From Rhizobium sp. G21 (GTDB taxonomy: Bacteria; Pseudomonadota; Alphaproteobacteria; Rhizobiales; Rhizobiaceae), in contig NZ_JACFXW010000001.1 of NCBI RefSeq assembly GCF_014158035.1, positions 372,001 through 436,000 on the forward strand: 64,000 nucleotides of DNA. Reading direction: 5' to 3'. Position numbers and translations under genes: made by a program. The notes beneath the pieces are model-generated. The model made no database searches, was not told where the DNA came from, and worked only from the letters and a program-made list of their open reading frames with translations. Shown piece after piece: positions 1 through 9,839 of the stretch. Numbering within the stretch: position 1 is the first letter of the stretch; each line of letters begins with the position of its first letter.

Positions 1-713
1 TTCAAAGACGTGAAGTGGATGAATAGACATCGCATCCAGCTGATAGATGCTGTGTCAGGTGTTCTGTCTGACTTTTTTCCGAAAACAACTCCACCGATCC
101 GGCGACTCAGTCATGGCTCGAGAGCTTTGAAAACATATTAAACCAGTCACGTACGGAGAATGTGTGCTACGACTTTAAGTGCGGCTTACAAGATCTGAGG
201 TCAGACGTTAAGAAGCAACCTGATGATATTGAAAAAATACTTAAAACACCTTGTGCAATGCATAATTCTCATATTGGTTCTAGTTATGTGCTTCTAGGCG
301 TTGCTGACAATCATGCATCGGCGTCACAGCATGAGAAGGTCTTCGGGGCTAGAGCCAGAGTATATGATGAGTTTCATATTGTGGGAGTTGGTGAAGAGGC
401 AAAGAAGCTTCATCGTGATCTCGATGCTTATCAGCAATATATATTTCAGAAGATTGAGGCGGCGAAAATTGACGAGGCTGTGAAAAGAAACATTACCCGA
501 AATGTGAAATTGATCCGCTACTACGAGAAGGACGTCGTTGTGTTTAAGATCGATCGGATGCCAAAACCGGCCATGTTTGACGGAAACGTATATGTCCGAA
601 AATTTGCAAACGTTGACCCTAAGCCCGTTGATCAGGCAAGCCTGTTTGAATTTTTTGAGGAGTTCAAACATCAGGGGCAGCAGTATCCTTATGCTACGCT
701 GCCATTGGCGTAA
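1..713 (+). CDS. AlbA_2/Schlafen-type putative nucleic-acid-binding protein, 5' partial, frameshifted
   Basis: The main readable frame runs from about 72 to the stop at 713; the first start-like codon is GTG at 162, but in-frame coding-looking sequence continues upstream of it without an ATG. A second frame is open from base 1 to the T6 run at 73-78. Adding one T joins the two into one frame that enters from the left edge. The joined product resembles the Schlafen AlbA_2 domain: a YDFKCGLQ start, an ILKT..AMHNS segment followed by YVLLGVAD, and a C-terminal NVYVRKFANVDP strand with a closing helix. Such domains are found in predicted regulators and in some defence proteins; the actual role here is unknown. 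Base composition is much more AT-rich than the genes to the right, suggesting acquired DNA. The break is either a sequencing indel or a real frameshift. Confidence 0.55.
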
Positions 714-922
714 CAGATTGCTAGGTTAACTTTCCCTTTTGTAAACTAATGGTCCGATACTGACGCGATTTGCGTCCGTTGTTTGCAAAAAGCGTCATCC
801 CGGGTAAAGCATGAGCTATTAAGTTTCGGAAGTCGTTGCCTTTCTCTCTCTCAGTTTACGGTTGGCATTCTCTATTACCATTTTGAGGCGGACGACGGCG
901 CGCTTCTCCCGTAGTCCGGCGG

Positions 923-938
923 TGGCATGGTTCTTGCG
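923..938 (+). promoter_or_regulatory. sigma-54 (RpoN) -24/-12 promoter candidate
   Basis: TGGCATG at 923-929, four bases, then TTGC at 934-937 matches the TGGCAYG-N4-TTGC consensus, with the invariant GG and GC at the required 10-base spacing. Transcription would begin near 949, about 24 bases before the ATG at 973. It is the only strong promoter-like element seen between 714 and 972. Confidence 0.5.
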
Positions 939-972
939 TTTTTGATTGCGCAATAAATCATGGAGTTTACGG

Positions 973-1878
973 ATGAAACTATCTTTCGCTCTGGCGCTCG
1001 GCGCGGCGACGCTTCCCATGGTCGCGTCGGCGGCCGACCTGATCGACGCCACGCCGCGCATCGCCGTGATGTCGGCTTTCGAGCCGGAATGGCAGGTCCT
1101 TCTCAAGGATCTCGAGGGCGCCCAGGAGCATAAACTCATGGGACGCCGTTTCGTGACCGGAAAGCTCGGCGGCAAGGACGTCGTGCTTTTCCTGAGCGGC
1201 GTCAGCATGGTCAACGCCGCGATGACCACGCAACAGGCAATCGATCATTTTTCGATCAAGGCGATCGTATTTTCCGGCATCGCCGGCGGCGTCGATCCCG
1301 GCCTGTCGATCGGCGACGTCGTGGTCAGCGATCAGTGGGGCCAATATCTCGAAGCAATCTTCGCCCGCGAAACCGACGGCAAATTCGCCGTACCACCCTT
1401 TCTCGACACGCAGTTCCCGAATTACGGCATGATCTATCCCAACGAGACGGAAGTCCTGCGCGAGGGCATAGACAAGCCGGAGGATCGTTTCTGGTTTCCG
1501 GTCGACGGCAAGCTTCTCGAAACGGCCAAAGCCGTGGCGTCGAGCGTGACGCTGGAAAAATGCGCGGGCGAGGGCAAGTGCCTGGCCCATGAGCCGAAGA
1601 TCGTCGTCGGCGGCAATGGCGTGTCCGGTCAGGCCTTCGTCGACAACAAGGCGTTCCGCGAATTCACCTACGCCACCTTCAAGGCCAGGGTGCTGGATAT
1701 GGAAAGCGCCGCCACCGCCCATGTCGCCTATGTCAACAAGGTGCCGTTCATCGCGTTCCGCAGCCTGTCCGATCTCGCCGGCGGCGGGGAAGGGGCCAAT
1801 GAGATGGGCGTTTTCTTCGCCCTCGCCTCCGCCAATTCCGCCAAGGTGGTCGAAGCCTTCGTCGCAAAGCTTCCCTGA
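973..1878 (+). CDS. Secreted purine-nucleoside phosphorylase/MTA-SAH nucleosidase family protein
   Basis: A 301-residue member of the phosphorylase superfamily that cleaves or phosphorolyses purine nucleosides. Residues 1-20 form a signal peptide with an ASA cleavage site, so the enzyme should act in the periplasm. The family landmarks are an FSGIAGG loop followed by LSIGDVVVS, a DMESAA segment near the C terminus that carries the ribose-binding Glu, and a following FRSLSDLAGG stretch. The ATG at 973 is chosen because a GGAG sits about eight bases upstream and the signal peptide starts there; a TTG start at 946 would add residues before the signal. A periplasmic member is less common than the cytosolic MTA/SAH nucleosidase and suggests nucleoside scavenging. 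Substrate is not readable from the sequence. Confidence 0.8.
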   Translation: MKLSFALALGAATLPMVASAADLIDATPRIAVMSAFEPEWQVLLKDLEGAQEHKLMGRRFVTGKLGGKDVVLFLSGVSMVNAAMTTQQAIDHFSIKAIVFSGIAGGVDPGLSIGDVVVSDQWGQYLEAIFARETDGKFAVPPFLDTQFPNYGMIYPNETEVLREGIDKPEDRFWFPVDGKLLETAKAVASSVTLEKCAGEGKCLAHEPKIVVGGNGVSGQAFVDNKAFREFTYATFKARVLDMESAATAHVAYVNKVPFIAFRSLSDLAGGGEGANEMGVFFALASANSAKVVEAFVAKLP

Positions 1879-1881
1879 CCG

Positions 1882-2524
1882 TCAGGGGCCGGCATAGACC
1901 GTCAGCGTCGCCCTCAGGCCGTCGATGACGAATTGCACGGCGAGCGCCGAAAGCAGCACGCCCAGGAGCCGGGTAAGGATCGCCCGGCCCGTCTGGCCGA
2001 GATAGCGGTCCAACCTGTCGGCGATGAGCAGCGCCGCGAAGATCACCAGAAATACAGCCGCGATCACCAGGATCAACTGCGCGCGTTCCAGCGGCGGCCG
2101 GAAATTGCCGGCGAGCAGGATCGTCGCGGAAATGGCCCCGGGGCCCGAGATCAGCGGAATCGCCAGGGGAAAGACGCTGAGATTGTGGATATGATCGCGG
2201 GTGATCGCGGTTTCCGTGGTCTTTTCCTTCCGCTCCTGGCGTTTCTCAAAGATCATTTCGAAAGCGATGAAGAACAGCAGCAATCCGCCGGCGATGCGGA
2301 AGGCGGGAAGCGAGATGCCGAGCACCGAGAGAATGCCGGCGCCGAAGACGGCGAAGACCGTGAGGATACCGAAGGCGATCAGCGTGCCGCGCAGCAGCGG
2401 TGTGGCGCCGCTGCGCCTGAGTCATGCCGGCCGTCAGCCCGAGGAAAATCGGCGCGAGCCCCGGCGGATCCGTGGTCACCAGAAGCGTCGTGAACGCGTT
2501 GATCATCGCTTCCAGACTGGCCAT
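1882..2524 (-). CDS. MarC family inner-membrane protein (frameshifted)
   Basis: Two overlapping frames together encode one MarC-family membrane protein of about 213 residues, the normal length. The N-terminal part starts at the ATG ending at 2524, behind a GAGGGG ribosome site, and reads TTDPPGLAPIFLGLT. The C-terminal part carries the LGISLPAFRIAGG helix and the LAIPLISGPGAIS motif typical of the family. Removing one base near 2404-2405 joins them through LLRGTLIAFGIL. MarC proteins have six predicted membrane spans; their function is unsettled despite the historical multiple-antibiotic-resistance name. The stop lies three bases from the end of the convergent nucleosidase gene. Most likely an intact gene carrying a sequence indel; a true pseudogene cannot be excluded. 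Confidence 0.75.
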
Positions 2525-2777
2525 GATTTTCCCCTCTTTTCCGCCATCTGTAGCGACCCTCGCCCAACCGTGCAAGCAAAGGCTAAAAAGCCGAAAATAT
2601 CAGCGCTTCCGGGGAAAGAACTGTTCATAAAGCCGCCATGAAATTGGCCTTCAACCGGCTGTTCCGCTATAACGGCGGCATTGATTCCGTTTGAGAGATT
2701 GAGACCAGATTGACCGAGATTGTCCCCCCGGCGGCCAAGGCCCCAGCGGCATCGAGCCCATCTCCATCGTCGAGGAA

Positions 2778-5489
2778 ATGCAGCGATCCTATCTCGATTA
2801 CGCCATGAGCGTGATCGTGTCGCGCGCGCTGCCTGATGTGCGCGACGGGCTGAAGCCGGTGCATCGCCGCATTCTGTTCGGCATGAACGAATTGGGCATC
2901 GACTGGAACAAGAAATACGTCAAATGCGCCCGCGTGACCGGCGACGTGATGGGTAAATTTCACCCGCACGGCAACGCCGCGATCTACGACGCGCTGGCGC
3001 GCATGGCGCAGGATTGGTCGCTGCGACTGCCGCTGATCGACGGACAGGGCAATTTCGGCTCCGTCGACGGCGATCCGCCGGCGGCCGAACGCTACACCGA
3101 ATGCCGCCTGGAAAAGGCCGCGCATTCGCTGCTCGACGACATCGACAAGGAAACGGTCGATTTCCGCGACAATTACGACGGCACGCTCAGCGAGCCGGTG
3201 GTCATCCCGGCGAAATTCCCGAATCTGCTGGTCAACGGCGCGGGCGGCATCGCTGTCGGCATGGCCACCAATATTCCGCCGCACAATCTCGTCGAAGTCA
3301 TCAACGCCTGCATCGCGCTGATCGACAATCCCGGCATGGAACTGCTGCAGATCATGGAAATCGTGCCCGGTCCGGATTTTCCGACCGGCGCCATGATCCT
3401 CGGCCGCGCCGGCGTCCGTCAGGCCTATGAGACGGGCAGGGGCTCCGTCATCATGCGCGGACGCGCTCGCATCGAGCCGATGCGCAACGACCGCGAACAG
3501 ATCATCATCACCGAGATTCCCTATCAGGTGAACAAGGCGACGATGATCGAGAAAATGGCCGAACTGGTGCGCGACAAGCGTATCGAAGGCATTTCCGATC
3601 TGCGCGACGAGTCCGACCGCGAGGGCTATCGCGTCGTCATCGAATTGAAGAAGGACGCCAATGCCGAGGTGATCCTCAACCAGCTCTATCGCTACACGCC
3701 GCTGCAGACCTCCTTCGGCTGCAACATGGTGGCGCTGAACGGCGGCAAGCCGGAGCAGTTGACGCTGATCGACATGCTCAAGGCTTTCATCGCCTTCCGC
3801 GAGGAAGTGGTGAGCCGGCGCACGAAGTTCCTGCTGCGCAAGGTGCGCGACCGCGCCCATGTCTTGGTCGGTCTGGCGATTGCGGTCGCCAATATCGACG
3901 AGGTCATCAATCTCATTCGCCGCGCGCCCGATCCGCAGACCGCGCGCGAACAATTGATGACCCGTCGCTGGCCGGCGCAGGACGTCGACTCGCTCATCCG
4001 CCTGATCGACGACCCGCGCCACCGGATCAACGACGACGGCACCTACAACCTTTCCGAAGAGCAGGCCCGGGCGATCCTCGATCTGCGCCTTCAGCGCCTG
4101 ACTGCGCTCGGCCGTGACGAAATCGGCGACGAACTCAACAAGATCGGCGCCGAGATCAAGGACTACCTCGACATCCTCAGCTCGCGCCTGCGCATCATGA
4201 CCATCGTCAAGGACGAACTCGCCGCCGTGCGCGACGAATTCGGTACGCCGCGCCGCACCGAGATCGTCGAAGGCGGCCCCGATATGGACGACGAGGATCT
4301 CATCGCCCGCGAGGACATGGTGGTCACCGTGTCGCATGCCGGCTACGTCAAGCGCGTGCCGCTCGCCACCTACCGCGCTCAGCGTCGCGGCGGCAAAGGC
4401 CGCTCAGGCATGTCCACCCGCGACGAAGATTTCGTCAACCGTCTTTTCGTGGCCAATACGCATACGCCGGTGCTGTTCTTCTCGTCACGCGGCATCGTCT
4501 ACAAGGAAAAGGTCTGGCGCCTGCCGATCGGCTCGCCGACGTCGCGCGGCAAGGCCTTGATCAACATGCTGCCGCTCGAACGCGGCGAGCGCATCACCAC
4601 GATCATGCCGCTGCCGGAGGACGAGGACAGCTGGGCCAATCTCGACGTGATGTTCTCGACGACCCGCGGCACCGTGCGGCGCAACAAGCTTTCGGACTTC
4701 ATCCAGGTCAACCGCAACGGCAAGATCGCGATGAAGCTGGAGGAGGACGGCGACGAAATCCTCTCGGTCGAAACCTGCACCGAGCGCGACGACGTGCTGC
4801 TGACCACGGCGCTGGGCCAGGCGATCCGCTTCCCGGTCGACGACGTCCGGGTCTTCGCCGGCCGCAACTCGATCGGCGTGCGCGGCATTTCGCTGGCGGA
4901 TGGAGACCGGTTGATCTCCATGACCATTCTCGGCCATGTCGACGCCGACGCGTCCGAACGCGCGGCCTATCTCAAGCGCTCCGCCGCCGAACGCCGCGCC
5001 ATGGGCGTGGATGAAGAGGATGTGGCGCTGGTGGGCGAGGAGGTCGGCGAAGTCGGCGATCTCAATGAGGACCGCTATCAGGAACTCAGGGCGCGCGAAC
5101 AGTTCGTGCTGACCGTGTCGGAAAAAGGCTACGGCAAGCGCTCGTCATCCTACGACTTCCGCATTTCGGGCCGCGGCGGCAAGGGCATCCGCGCCACCGA
5201 CACCTCCAAGACCAACGAGATCGGCCAGCTCGTCGCCGCATTCCCGATCGAGGACGCCGACCAGATCATGCTGGTCTCCGACGGCGGCCAGCTGATCCGC
5301 GTGCCGGTCGCCGGCATCCGCATCGCCAGCCGCGCCACCAAGGGCGTGACCATCTTTTCGACGGCCGCGGACGAAAAGGTCGTATCGGTCGAGCGCATCA
5401 GCGAGCCGGAGGACGACGAGACGGCGAGCGAAGGCGCCGAGACGTCGACGCCGGCGGCCGAACCGGACGCCGAACCGAGCGCCGAATAA
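2778..5489 (+). CDS. gyrA: DNA gyrase subunit A
   Basis: Subunit A of the type II topoisomerase that introduces negative supercoils. The catalytic tyrosine lies in [10 protein letters not shown] (residue 106 of this frame), the GyrA box reads QRRGGKG, and the C-terminal beta-pinwheel ends in an acidic tail. The ATG at 2778 is internal: conserved residues continue upstream as GIEPISIVEE. A TTG at 2710 starts MTEIVPP in another frame. Adding one C to the C6 run at 2724-2729 joins them into a normal 926-residue protein, so the true start is probably 2710. At the quinolone-determining positions the protein has Ala where E. coli has Ser83 and keeps Asp at position 87. A strong terminator follows. 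Confidence 0.97.
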   Translation: MQRSYLDYAMSVIVSRALPDVRDGLKPVHRRILFGMNELGIDWNKKYVKCARVTGDVMGKFHPHGNAAIYDALARMAQDWSLRLPLIDGQGNFGSVDGDPPAAERYTECRLEKAAHSLLDDIDKETVDFRDNYDGTLSEPVVIPAKFPNLLVNGAGGIAVGMATNIPPHNLVEVINACIALIDNPGMELLQIMEIVPGPDFPTGAMILGRAGVRQAYETGRGSVIMRGRARIEPMRNDREQIIITEIPYQVNKATMIEKMAELVRDKRIEGISDLRDESDREGYRVVIELKKDANAEVILNQLYRYTPLQTSFGCNMVALNGGKPEQLTLIDMLKAFIAFREEVVSRRTKFLLRKVRDRAHVLVGLAIAVANIDEVINLIRRAPDPQTAREQLMTRRWPAQDVDSLIRLIDDPRHRINDDGTYNLSEEQARAILDLRLQRLTALGRDEIGDELNKIGAEIKDYLDILSSRLRIMTIVKDELAAVRDEFGTPRRTEIVEGGPDMDDEDLIAREDMVVTVSHAGYVKRVPLATYRAQRRGGKGRSGMSTRDEDFVNRLFVANTHTPVLFFSSRGIVYKEKVWRLPIGSPTSRGKALINMLPLERGERITTIMPLPEDEDSWANLDVMFSTTRGTVRRNKLSDFIQVNRNGKIAMKLEEDGDEILSVETCTERDDVLLTTALGQAIRFPVDDVRVFAGRNSIGVRGISLADGDRLISMTILGHVDADASERAAYLKRSAAERRAMGVDEEDVALVGEEVGEVGDLNEDRYQELRAREQFVLTVSEKGYGKRSSSYDFRISGRGGKGIRATDTSKTNEIGQLVAAFPIEDADQIMLVSDGGQLIRVPVAGIRIASRATKGVTIFSTAADEKVVSVERISEPEDDETASEGAETSTPAAEPDAEPSAE

Positions 5490-5515
5490 GCGCCGGGCAC
5501 GACGCGACGAAATCG

Positions 5516-5545
5516 ATGGCGGCCGGTCGACCGGCCGCCATTTTC
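5516..5545. terminator. Bidirectional rho-independent terminator after gyrA
   Basis: A perfect 26-base palindrome occupies 5516-5541, followed by TTT on the plus strand. It lies between gyrA and the convergent XRE regulator gene and can serve gyrA. Confidence 0.8.
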
Positions 5546-5594
5546 GTCTCGACGCGGCGCTATAGGGCCAGGCTCTGCCTCACGAGCTTCGGGC

Positions 5595-6399
5595 TCAGCC
5601 GTTGTCATCCAGCATGTTCGCCATCGCCCTGGCCGTCTGCGCATCGGCCGGGAAAAACTCTCGATGACGATATCGGCGAGGGTGACATCCACGGCGGTGC
5701 CGAACACCGTCGTCGTGCTCAGGAATTCCAAACGGCCGATGCCGCTGTCGACGACGAGGGGTATGGCGATGGCCTGGTCTCCGCAATGGGGGCGCGATCG
5801 CCGAGCGCATGCTTCGGCGTGGGATAGGATCGCAACTCGTCGAGCAGCGCGGCCAGCGCCGGATCGGCCGAGAGCTCGATGTCATGGGCGAGCCGCGCGA
5901 GGATATGGCTGCGCCATTGCTTGAAATTGACGATGCGCGGGGCGAGGCCGGCCGGATGCAGGCTGAGGCGCAGCACATTGATCTCGCCGGCAAGAAGGTC
6001 TTCGGAGACGCCTCGGGTCAGAACGTCCACCGCTCTGTTCGCCGAGATCAGCGTCCAGCGCCGATCGACCGCGAGGGCAGGGTGAGGCTCATGAGCCGTC
6101 AACAATCGATCGATGACGCCTCTGGCCGCCTCGAATTCGGGCGCCGCCAGCGCCCTTTCGCCGTAAGCAGGCGCAAAACCAGCGGCCAGCAGCATCGCGT
6201 TCTGCGCGCGTAGCGGCAGGTTGAGGCATTCCGAAAGCCGCAGGATCATGTCGCGGCTGGGCATGGATCGGCCCGCCTCGAGAAAACTCAGGTGACGCTG
6301 CGAAATCTCGACCTGCAGCGCGAGCTCCATCTGGCTGTAGCGCCGCCTCCGACGCCATTCACGCAACATCTGTCCAGTTTCGGTTTTCGGTCTCGTCAT
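5595..6399 (-). CDS. XRE-family regulator with MmyB-like ligand-binding domain (two frameshifts)
   Basis: The N-terminal 70 residues form an XRE helix-turn-helix (YSQMELALQVEIS then RHLSFLEAGRS), and the rest matches the MmyB-like ligand-binding domain (WTLISANRAVDVL, LDELRSYPTP). The frame breaks twice near the C terminus. Adding one base at the CC pair 5773-5774 continues into IPLVVDSGIGRLEFLSTTTV, and adding one base to the A5 run at 5653-5657 continues into FPADAQTARAMANML, giving the normal length of about 268 residues. Both sites are homopolymers, so sequence error is the simplest explanation. The gene diverges from the membrane-protein/DUF1330 pair at 6528, its likely target. The effector is unknown. 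Confidence 0.75.
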
Positions 6400-6527
6400 C
6401 GGTCTAGATTAGCTCCCGCCGGCGCGTGAGCCTATTACTTCCGAGGTAATCGACGCCAGAACAAATTCCGCAAGAATGGCGGTCAGCGATCGGCCATTTC
6501 GGTCTTCGTCGACAAGAGGACATTCTC

Positions 6528-6926
6528 ATGGATATTTCCAGACCACGTTTGACACTCGCCAATCTGCTCCTGATCGATGCGTTCACCTGCGCCGTCATGG
6601 GCGTGGCGCTCTGCTTGTTTCACGCGCTGGTCGGCGGTTGGACCGGCATTCCCGGGCCGCTGCTGTTTTGGGCCGGGGCGGCGCTGCTGCCGGTGGCGGC
6701 CTTCATGACAACCACCGCGCTGATATGGCCGGCGCCGTCGCCGGCGGCGACGATCGCCATTGCGGGCAACGCTCTCTGGATCGTCGCAAGTCTGGCGCTG
6801 CCCATGTCGGGCGCCATTTCGCCCAATCCCATCGGCTGGGCGTTTCTCATCACCCAGGCTAGCTTTGTGGCGATCCTGACGATGGCCGAACACGCCGCGA
6901 CAAGAGCTGCGGTCGCCGCCAACTGA
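6528..6926 (+). CDS. Uncharacterised four-helix membrane protein
   Basis: A 132-residue protein with four hydrophobic segments, at about residues 10-32, 42-65, 72-92 and 100-122, and little else. I do not recognise the family with certainty. It is the first gene of a short operon with the DUF1330 gene 13 bases downstream, and it diverges from the XRE/MmyB regulator, an arrangement typical of a local repressor and its target. An inner-membrane location is expected; the role is unknown. Confidence 0.65.
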   Translation: MDISRPRLTLANLLLIDAFTCAVMGVALCLFHALVGGWTGIPGPLLFWAGAALLPVAAFMTTTALIWPAPSPAATIAIAGNALWIVASLALPMSGAISPNPIGWAFLITQASFVAILTMAEHAATRAAVAAN

Positions 6927-6939
6927 AAGGATGTTACCG

Positions 6940-7275
6940 ATGACCGCATATGCAGTCGCACATCTTCGCGCAATCACCGTCGACCAAGGCGTGGTCGACT
7001 ATCTCAAGGGTATCGACGCCACGCTGGCGCCGTATGACGGTCGCTTCATCATCCATGGCGGCCCGAAAGAAGAATTGGAAGGCCATTTTACCGACGACTT
7101 GATCGTCATCGCCTTTCCCGATCTCGACGCCGCGCACGGCTGGTATCGATCGCCAGACTATCAGGCGCTTGCGCCGCTGCGCATTCAGGCGGCCGAAGGC
7201 GACGTCTTCCTGATCGACGGCGTCGATGCCGATCACAGGGCGACCGATATTCTCGAGGGCCTCGGAGTCGTTTGA
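6940..7275 (+). CDS. DUF1330 domain protein
   Basis: A 111-residue DUF1330 protein, a small ferredoxin-like alpha/beta fold. The family landmarks are the N-terminal AYAVAHLRAITVD strand, FIIHGGPKEELEG, LIVIAFPDLDAAHGWYRSPDY and YQALAPLR. The ATG at 6940 is preferred to the one at 6931 because AAAGG at 6926-6930 then has normal spacing. It follows the membrane-protein gene closely, so the two are probably co-transcribed under the divergent XRE regulator. No biochemical function is established for the family. Confidence 0.85.
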   Translation: MTAYAVAHLRAITVDQGVVDYLKGIDATLAPYDGRFIIHGGPKEELEGHFTDDLIVIAFPDLDAAHGWYRSPDYQALAPLRIQAAEGDVFLIDGVDADHRATDILEGLGVV

Positions 7276-7288
7276 ACAATGTCGGCGA

Positions 7289-7320
7289 CCGTGGCGGCAG
7301 CGGGTCCGCAGCCGCCACGG
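7289..7320 (+). terminator. Stem-loop after DUF1330 gene
   Basis: Ten-base arms at 7289-7298 and 7311-7320 with a 12-base loop, immediately after the DUF1330 stop. No T-run follows, so it may act as a 3' stabiliser or a weak terminator. Confidence 0.5.
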
Positions 7321-7607
7321 CTCGATCGATACATTTATGTTCCATAATCTATCTTATCAGGATTAAGTCTGTAGCCGCAAAGCTGGAATGTCCTGTATCC
7401 GCAAGGTTCGACCGTAAGACTCTCCCCGCGTCTGAACAACGTCTGGGAGGCCACAATGGTCGATCGCGATGTCTTGCGTTTGAACGTCGCAACACCCTCT
7501 GCTCTTGCTGGTGAACGAGATCATTCTTCGATTTCCGTAATTTCTCCGTCAAGCGGAACACGATGACGGCTCTGTGGATTATTCCGCACAGAACAATGGG
7601 GAGCGAC
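7321..7607. other. Intergenic region before the DUF2254 gene
   Basis: No coding frame with family resemblance or good codon use is visible here. The stretch 7321-7380 is relatively AT-rich and may hold the promoter. A GGGGAG ribosome site at 7597-7602 precedes the chosen ATG at 7608. Confidence 0.4.
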
Positions 7608-8909
7608 ATGCGGATGGACACCAAATTCGGTTGGAAGCTTCAGAGGCTGGCCAAGAAGCTGTGGTTTCGCGCCGCGCTCTATGCCTTGGCGGGATTGCTC
7701 ACCGCGCTGTTCTCCGTGTTCTTCTCACCGGCCTTGCCGCCGTTCGTCAGCGCCAAGATCGGCGCGGATGCAGTCGACAATATTCTCACCATCCTCGCTT
7801 CCAGCATGCTCACCGTGACGACATTTTCCCTGTCGATCATGGTCACGGCTTTCGGCGCCGCCACCAACAACGGCACGCCGCGCGCCGCGGCTCTCGTGGC
7901 CGAAGATCCGACGACGCAGAATGTCTTGGCGACGTTTCTCGGATCGTTCCTGTTCAGTCTGGTCGGCATCATCGCCCTCAGCGCCGGCGCTTACGGCGAA
8001 GAAGGCCGGGCCGTGCTGTTCGTGGTCACGCTGGGGGTCATCGCCATCATCGTCGCCGCCATCCTGCGCTGGGTGGATCATCTTTCGGTGCTCGGCCGGG
8101 TCGGCGACACGATCGATCGCGTCGAACGCTCCGCCGGCCATGCATTGGAAGAGCGCCGCAGATATCCGTCGCTCGACGCCCTGCCCGCCTCGGCGCATGA
8201 CCTGTTTGCGCCAGTCGACGCGATCATGATCCATGCGCCCGATATCGGCTATCTCCAGCATGTCGATATCGCCGCGCTCGACGGCATCGGCGAAAAATTC
8301 GGAACCCGTGTGCACGTTCTCGCTATTCCCGGCGTCTATTGCGATCCCAGCCGCGCCGTGGCGTGGATTGCGAAAGCGGGCAAACATGGCGCCGACGAAG
8401 CGGAGATGACGGCCGTCATCGCGTCCGCCTTCACGATCGGCGCGATGCGTTCGTTCGAGCAGGATCCGCGATTCGGATTGTCGGTTTTGAGCGAGATCGC
8501 CTCTCGGGCTTTGTCTCCCGCAGTCAACGATCCCGGCACGGCCATCGACGTCATCGGCAGGCTCACTCGATTGTTTTGGCTTTTCAGGACTCTATCCGAG
8601 GAAGAGCGCCCCGGAAAACCTCGCTTTCAACATGTGACTGCTCCGACTCTCTCTCTCGTCGACCTGTTCGAAGACGCTTTCGATCCCATCGCGCGCGATG
8701 GCGCCGGGCATTTCGAAATCCAGATCAGGCTGCAGAAGACCTTCAAGAGCCTGTCCGGCATCGATGCCGAGATGGCCGCCGAGGCGAAAGTCCAGTCGCG
8801 CCGCGCTCTGGCCTGGGCCGAGAGATCCATCGCCGTGGACGATCATCTGGCAAGGCTGCGGGACGCGGCCGGGCAAATCGAGGCGCTGGGCGCCGGTGCG
8901 GAGCGCTGA
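7608..8909 (+). CDS. DUF2254 family membrane protein
   Basis: A 433-residue DUF2254 protein. Membrane segments are near residues 20-40, 60-85, 105-130 and 138-155, followed by a long cytosolic domain. Characteristic stretches are LTVTTFSLSIMVTAFGAA in the second helix, LGSFLFSLVGIIAL in the third, and ASRALSPAVNDPGTA in the soluble part. The ATG at 7608 is chosen for its GGGAG ribosome site; the more upstream start at 7563 has none. The function of the family is not established; the membrane core suggests a channel or transporter-like role. It stands alone, with the cupin gene convergent downstream. Confidence 0.85.
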   Translation: MRMDTKFGWKLQRLAKKLWFRAALYALAGLLTALFSVFFSPALPPFVSAKIGADAVDNILTILASSMLTVTTFSLSIMVTAFGAATNNGTPRAAALVAEDPTTQNVLATFLGSFLFSLVGIIALSAGAYGEEGRAVLFVVTLGVIAIIVAAILRWVDHLSVLGRVGDTIDRVERSAGHALEERRRYPSLDALPASAHDLFAPVDAIMIHAPDIGYLQHVDIAALDGIGEKFGTRVHVLAIPGVYCDPSRAVAWIAKAGKHGADEAEMTAVIASAFTIGAMRSFEQDPRFGLSVLSEIASRALSPAVNDPGTAIDVIGRLTRLFWLFRTLSEEERPGKPRFQHVTAPTLSLVDLFEDAFDPIARDGAGHFEIQIRLQKTFKSLSGIDAEMAAEAKVQSRRALAWAERSIAVDDHLARLRDAAGQIEALGAGAER

Positions 8910-8998
8910 GCGACGCCGGCTGCCGCGGATGCGACCGCTGCATGCCGACATCGCCCGGCTTCATCCGAAACGAACCCGGACGGTGTTCGTCGAGACCG

Positions 8999-9484
8999 TC
9001 ACGCCAGAGGCGCGCCGATGATGTCGATCCTGGCGCGGCGGCACGCCTCTGTCAGCGCCTGGATCATGTCCGGCGTCGGCGCTTGTTGCGGCGGCAGGTC
9101 CTCGCGGTCGGCCGGTCGGCCCATCTCGATCAGCATGGATTCGAAATCGCCGCCTTTGGTGATGGTCAGGCAACGCGCGCCGAGAATGCTGTCGACCCGG
9201 AAGCGGTGTGGAACGCCCTTGGGCGCCGTCAGCGTGTCGCCGGCTCTGGCGATGACGATCTTGCCGCCGACTTCGAAGCGCATCACGCCTTCGAGCACAT
9301 GGAAATATTCGTCTTCGCTCTGATGAATGTGCAGCGGCGGCGCTTCGCCATGGGGCATCCGGTGTTCGACGATGGACACGCCGTCCTGCGAACCGGACGT
9401 CCTGGCGCGAAGCGCGACCAGCGTGTTGCCGAACCAGAACATGTCGTTGTCGATCTCTTGCCGAGCGGCGATCTGCGGGGTCAT
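8999..9484 (-). CDS. Cupin-domain protein
   Basis: A 161-residue single cupin_2 domain. Motif 1 is PPLHIHQSEDEYFHVLEG, with the two His and Glu metal ligands, and motif 2 includes PKGVPHRF with the third His. Such proteins are small metalloenzymes or metabolite sensors; the substrate cannot be told from sequence. The protein begins with MTPQIAARQE, and the start has a GAGAGAGGA purine tract upstream. It is transcribed alone, convergent with the DUF2254 gene. Confidence 0.8.
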   Translation of the reverse strand: MTPQIAARQEIDNDMFWFGNTLVALRARTSGSQDGVSIVEHRMPHGEAPPLHIHQSEDEYFHVLEGVMRFEVGGKIVIARAGDTLTAPKGVPHRFRVDSILGARCLTITKGGDFESMLIEMGRPADREDLPPQQAPTPDMIQALTEACRRARIDIIGAPLA

Positions 9485-9782
9485 GAAAAGTCCTCTCTCT
9501 CCTGGTAATCCAGCTTCCCTGTGAAGCCGGAGGCTTCCCGCCGGTGGACAATGGCGCCGGCGTCGAAGCGTGAGAAGAGATGTAGCCCGGGGGCCGATGC
9601 GGCGCTGTCACGCGGGAAACAGGGCGCGCTAGGCGCCGTTTCAGGCGTGATGACGCCCGATGCGCGCCTGTTGCCGCTTTGTCGCACTCGGCGGACGATA
9701 CGGATAAATCGATCTCATGGGGTTGGCGGTTGCACCGACGTGGCCTATCGTGGCCTCCTCAATGATCAGCGGGAGGTTCGAA

Positions 9783-9830
9783 ATGATGCATTTTACCCGT
9801 TCCGCGATGACGCCGGTCGTATCGGCCTGA
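9783..9830 (+). CDS. Putative 15-codon leader peptide upstream of the ABC exporter
   Basis: A GGGAGG ribosome site at 9771-9776, six bases from an ATG-ATG pair, starts a 15-codon frame ending in TGA at 9830. The product begins MMHFTRSAM. It lies 138 bases before the exporter start and is followed by two hairpins, so it resembles a translated leader used in attenuation. No homopolymeric amino-acid run is present, so the effector is not obvious. Too short to be certain it is translated. Confidence 0.35.
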   Translation: MMHFTRSAMTPVVSA

Positions 9831-9839
9831 CGCGTCCCC

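Noticed and set aside
2667..4337. Long open frame antisense to gyrA
   Set aside because: Its residues mirror the GC-rich third-position pattern of gyrA and show no family resemblance; a shadow of the true gene.
7272..7514. 80-codon open frame after the DUF1330 gene
   Set aside because: It overlaps the stem-loop and has no conserved motif or ribosome site.
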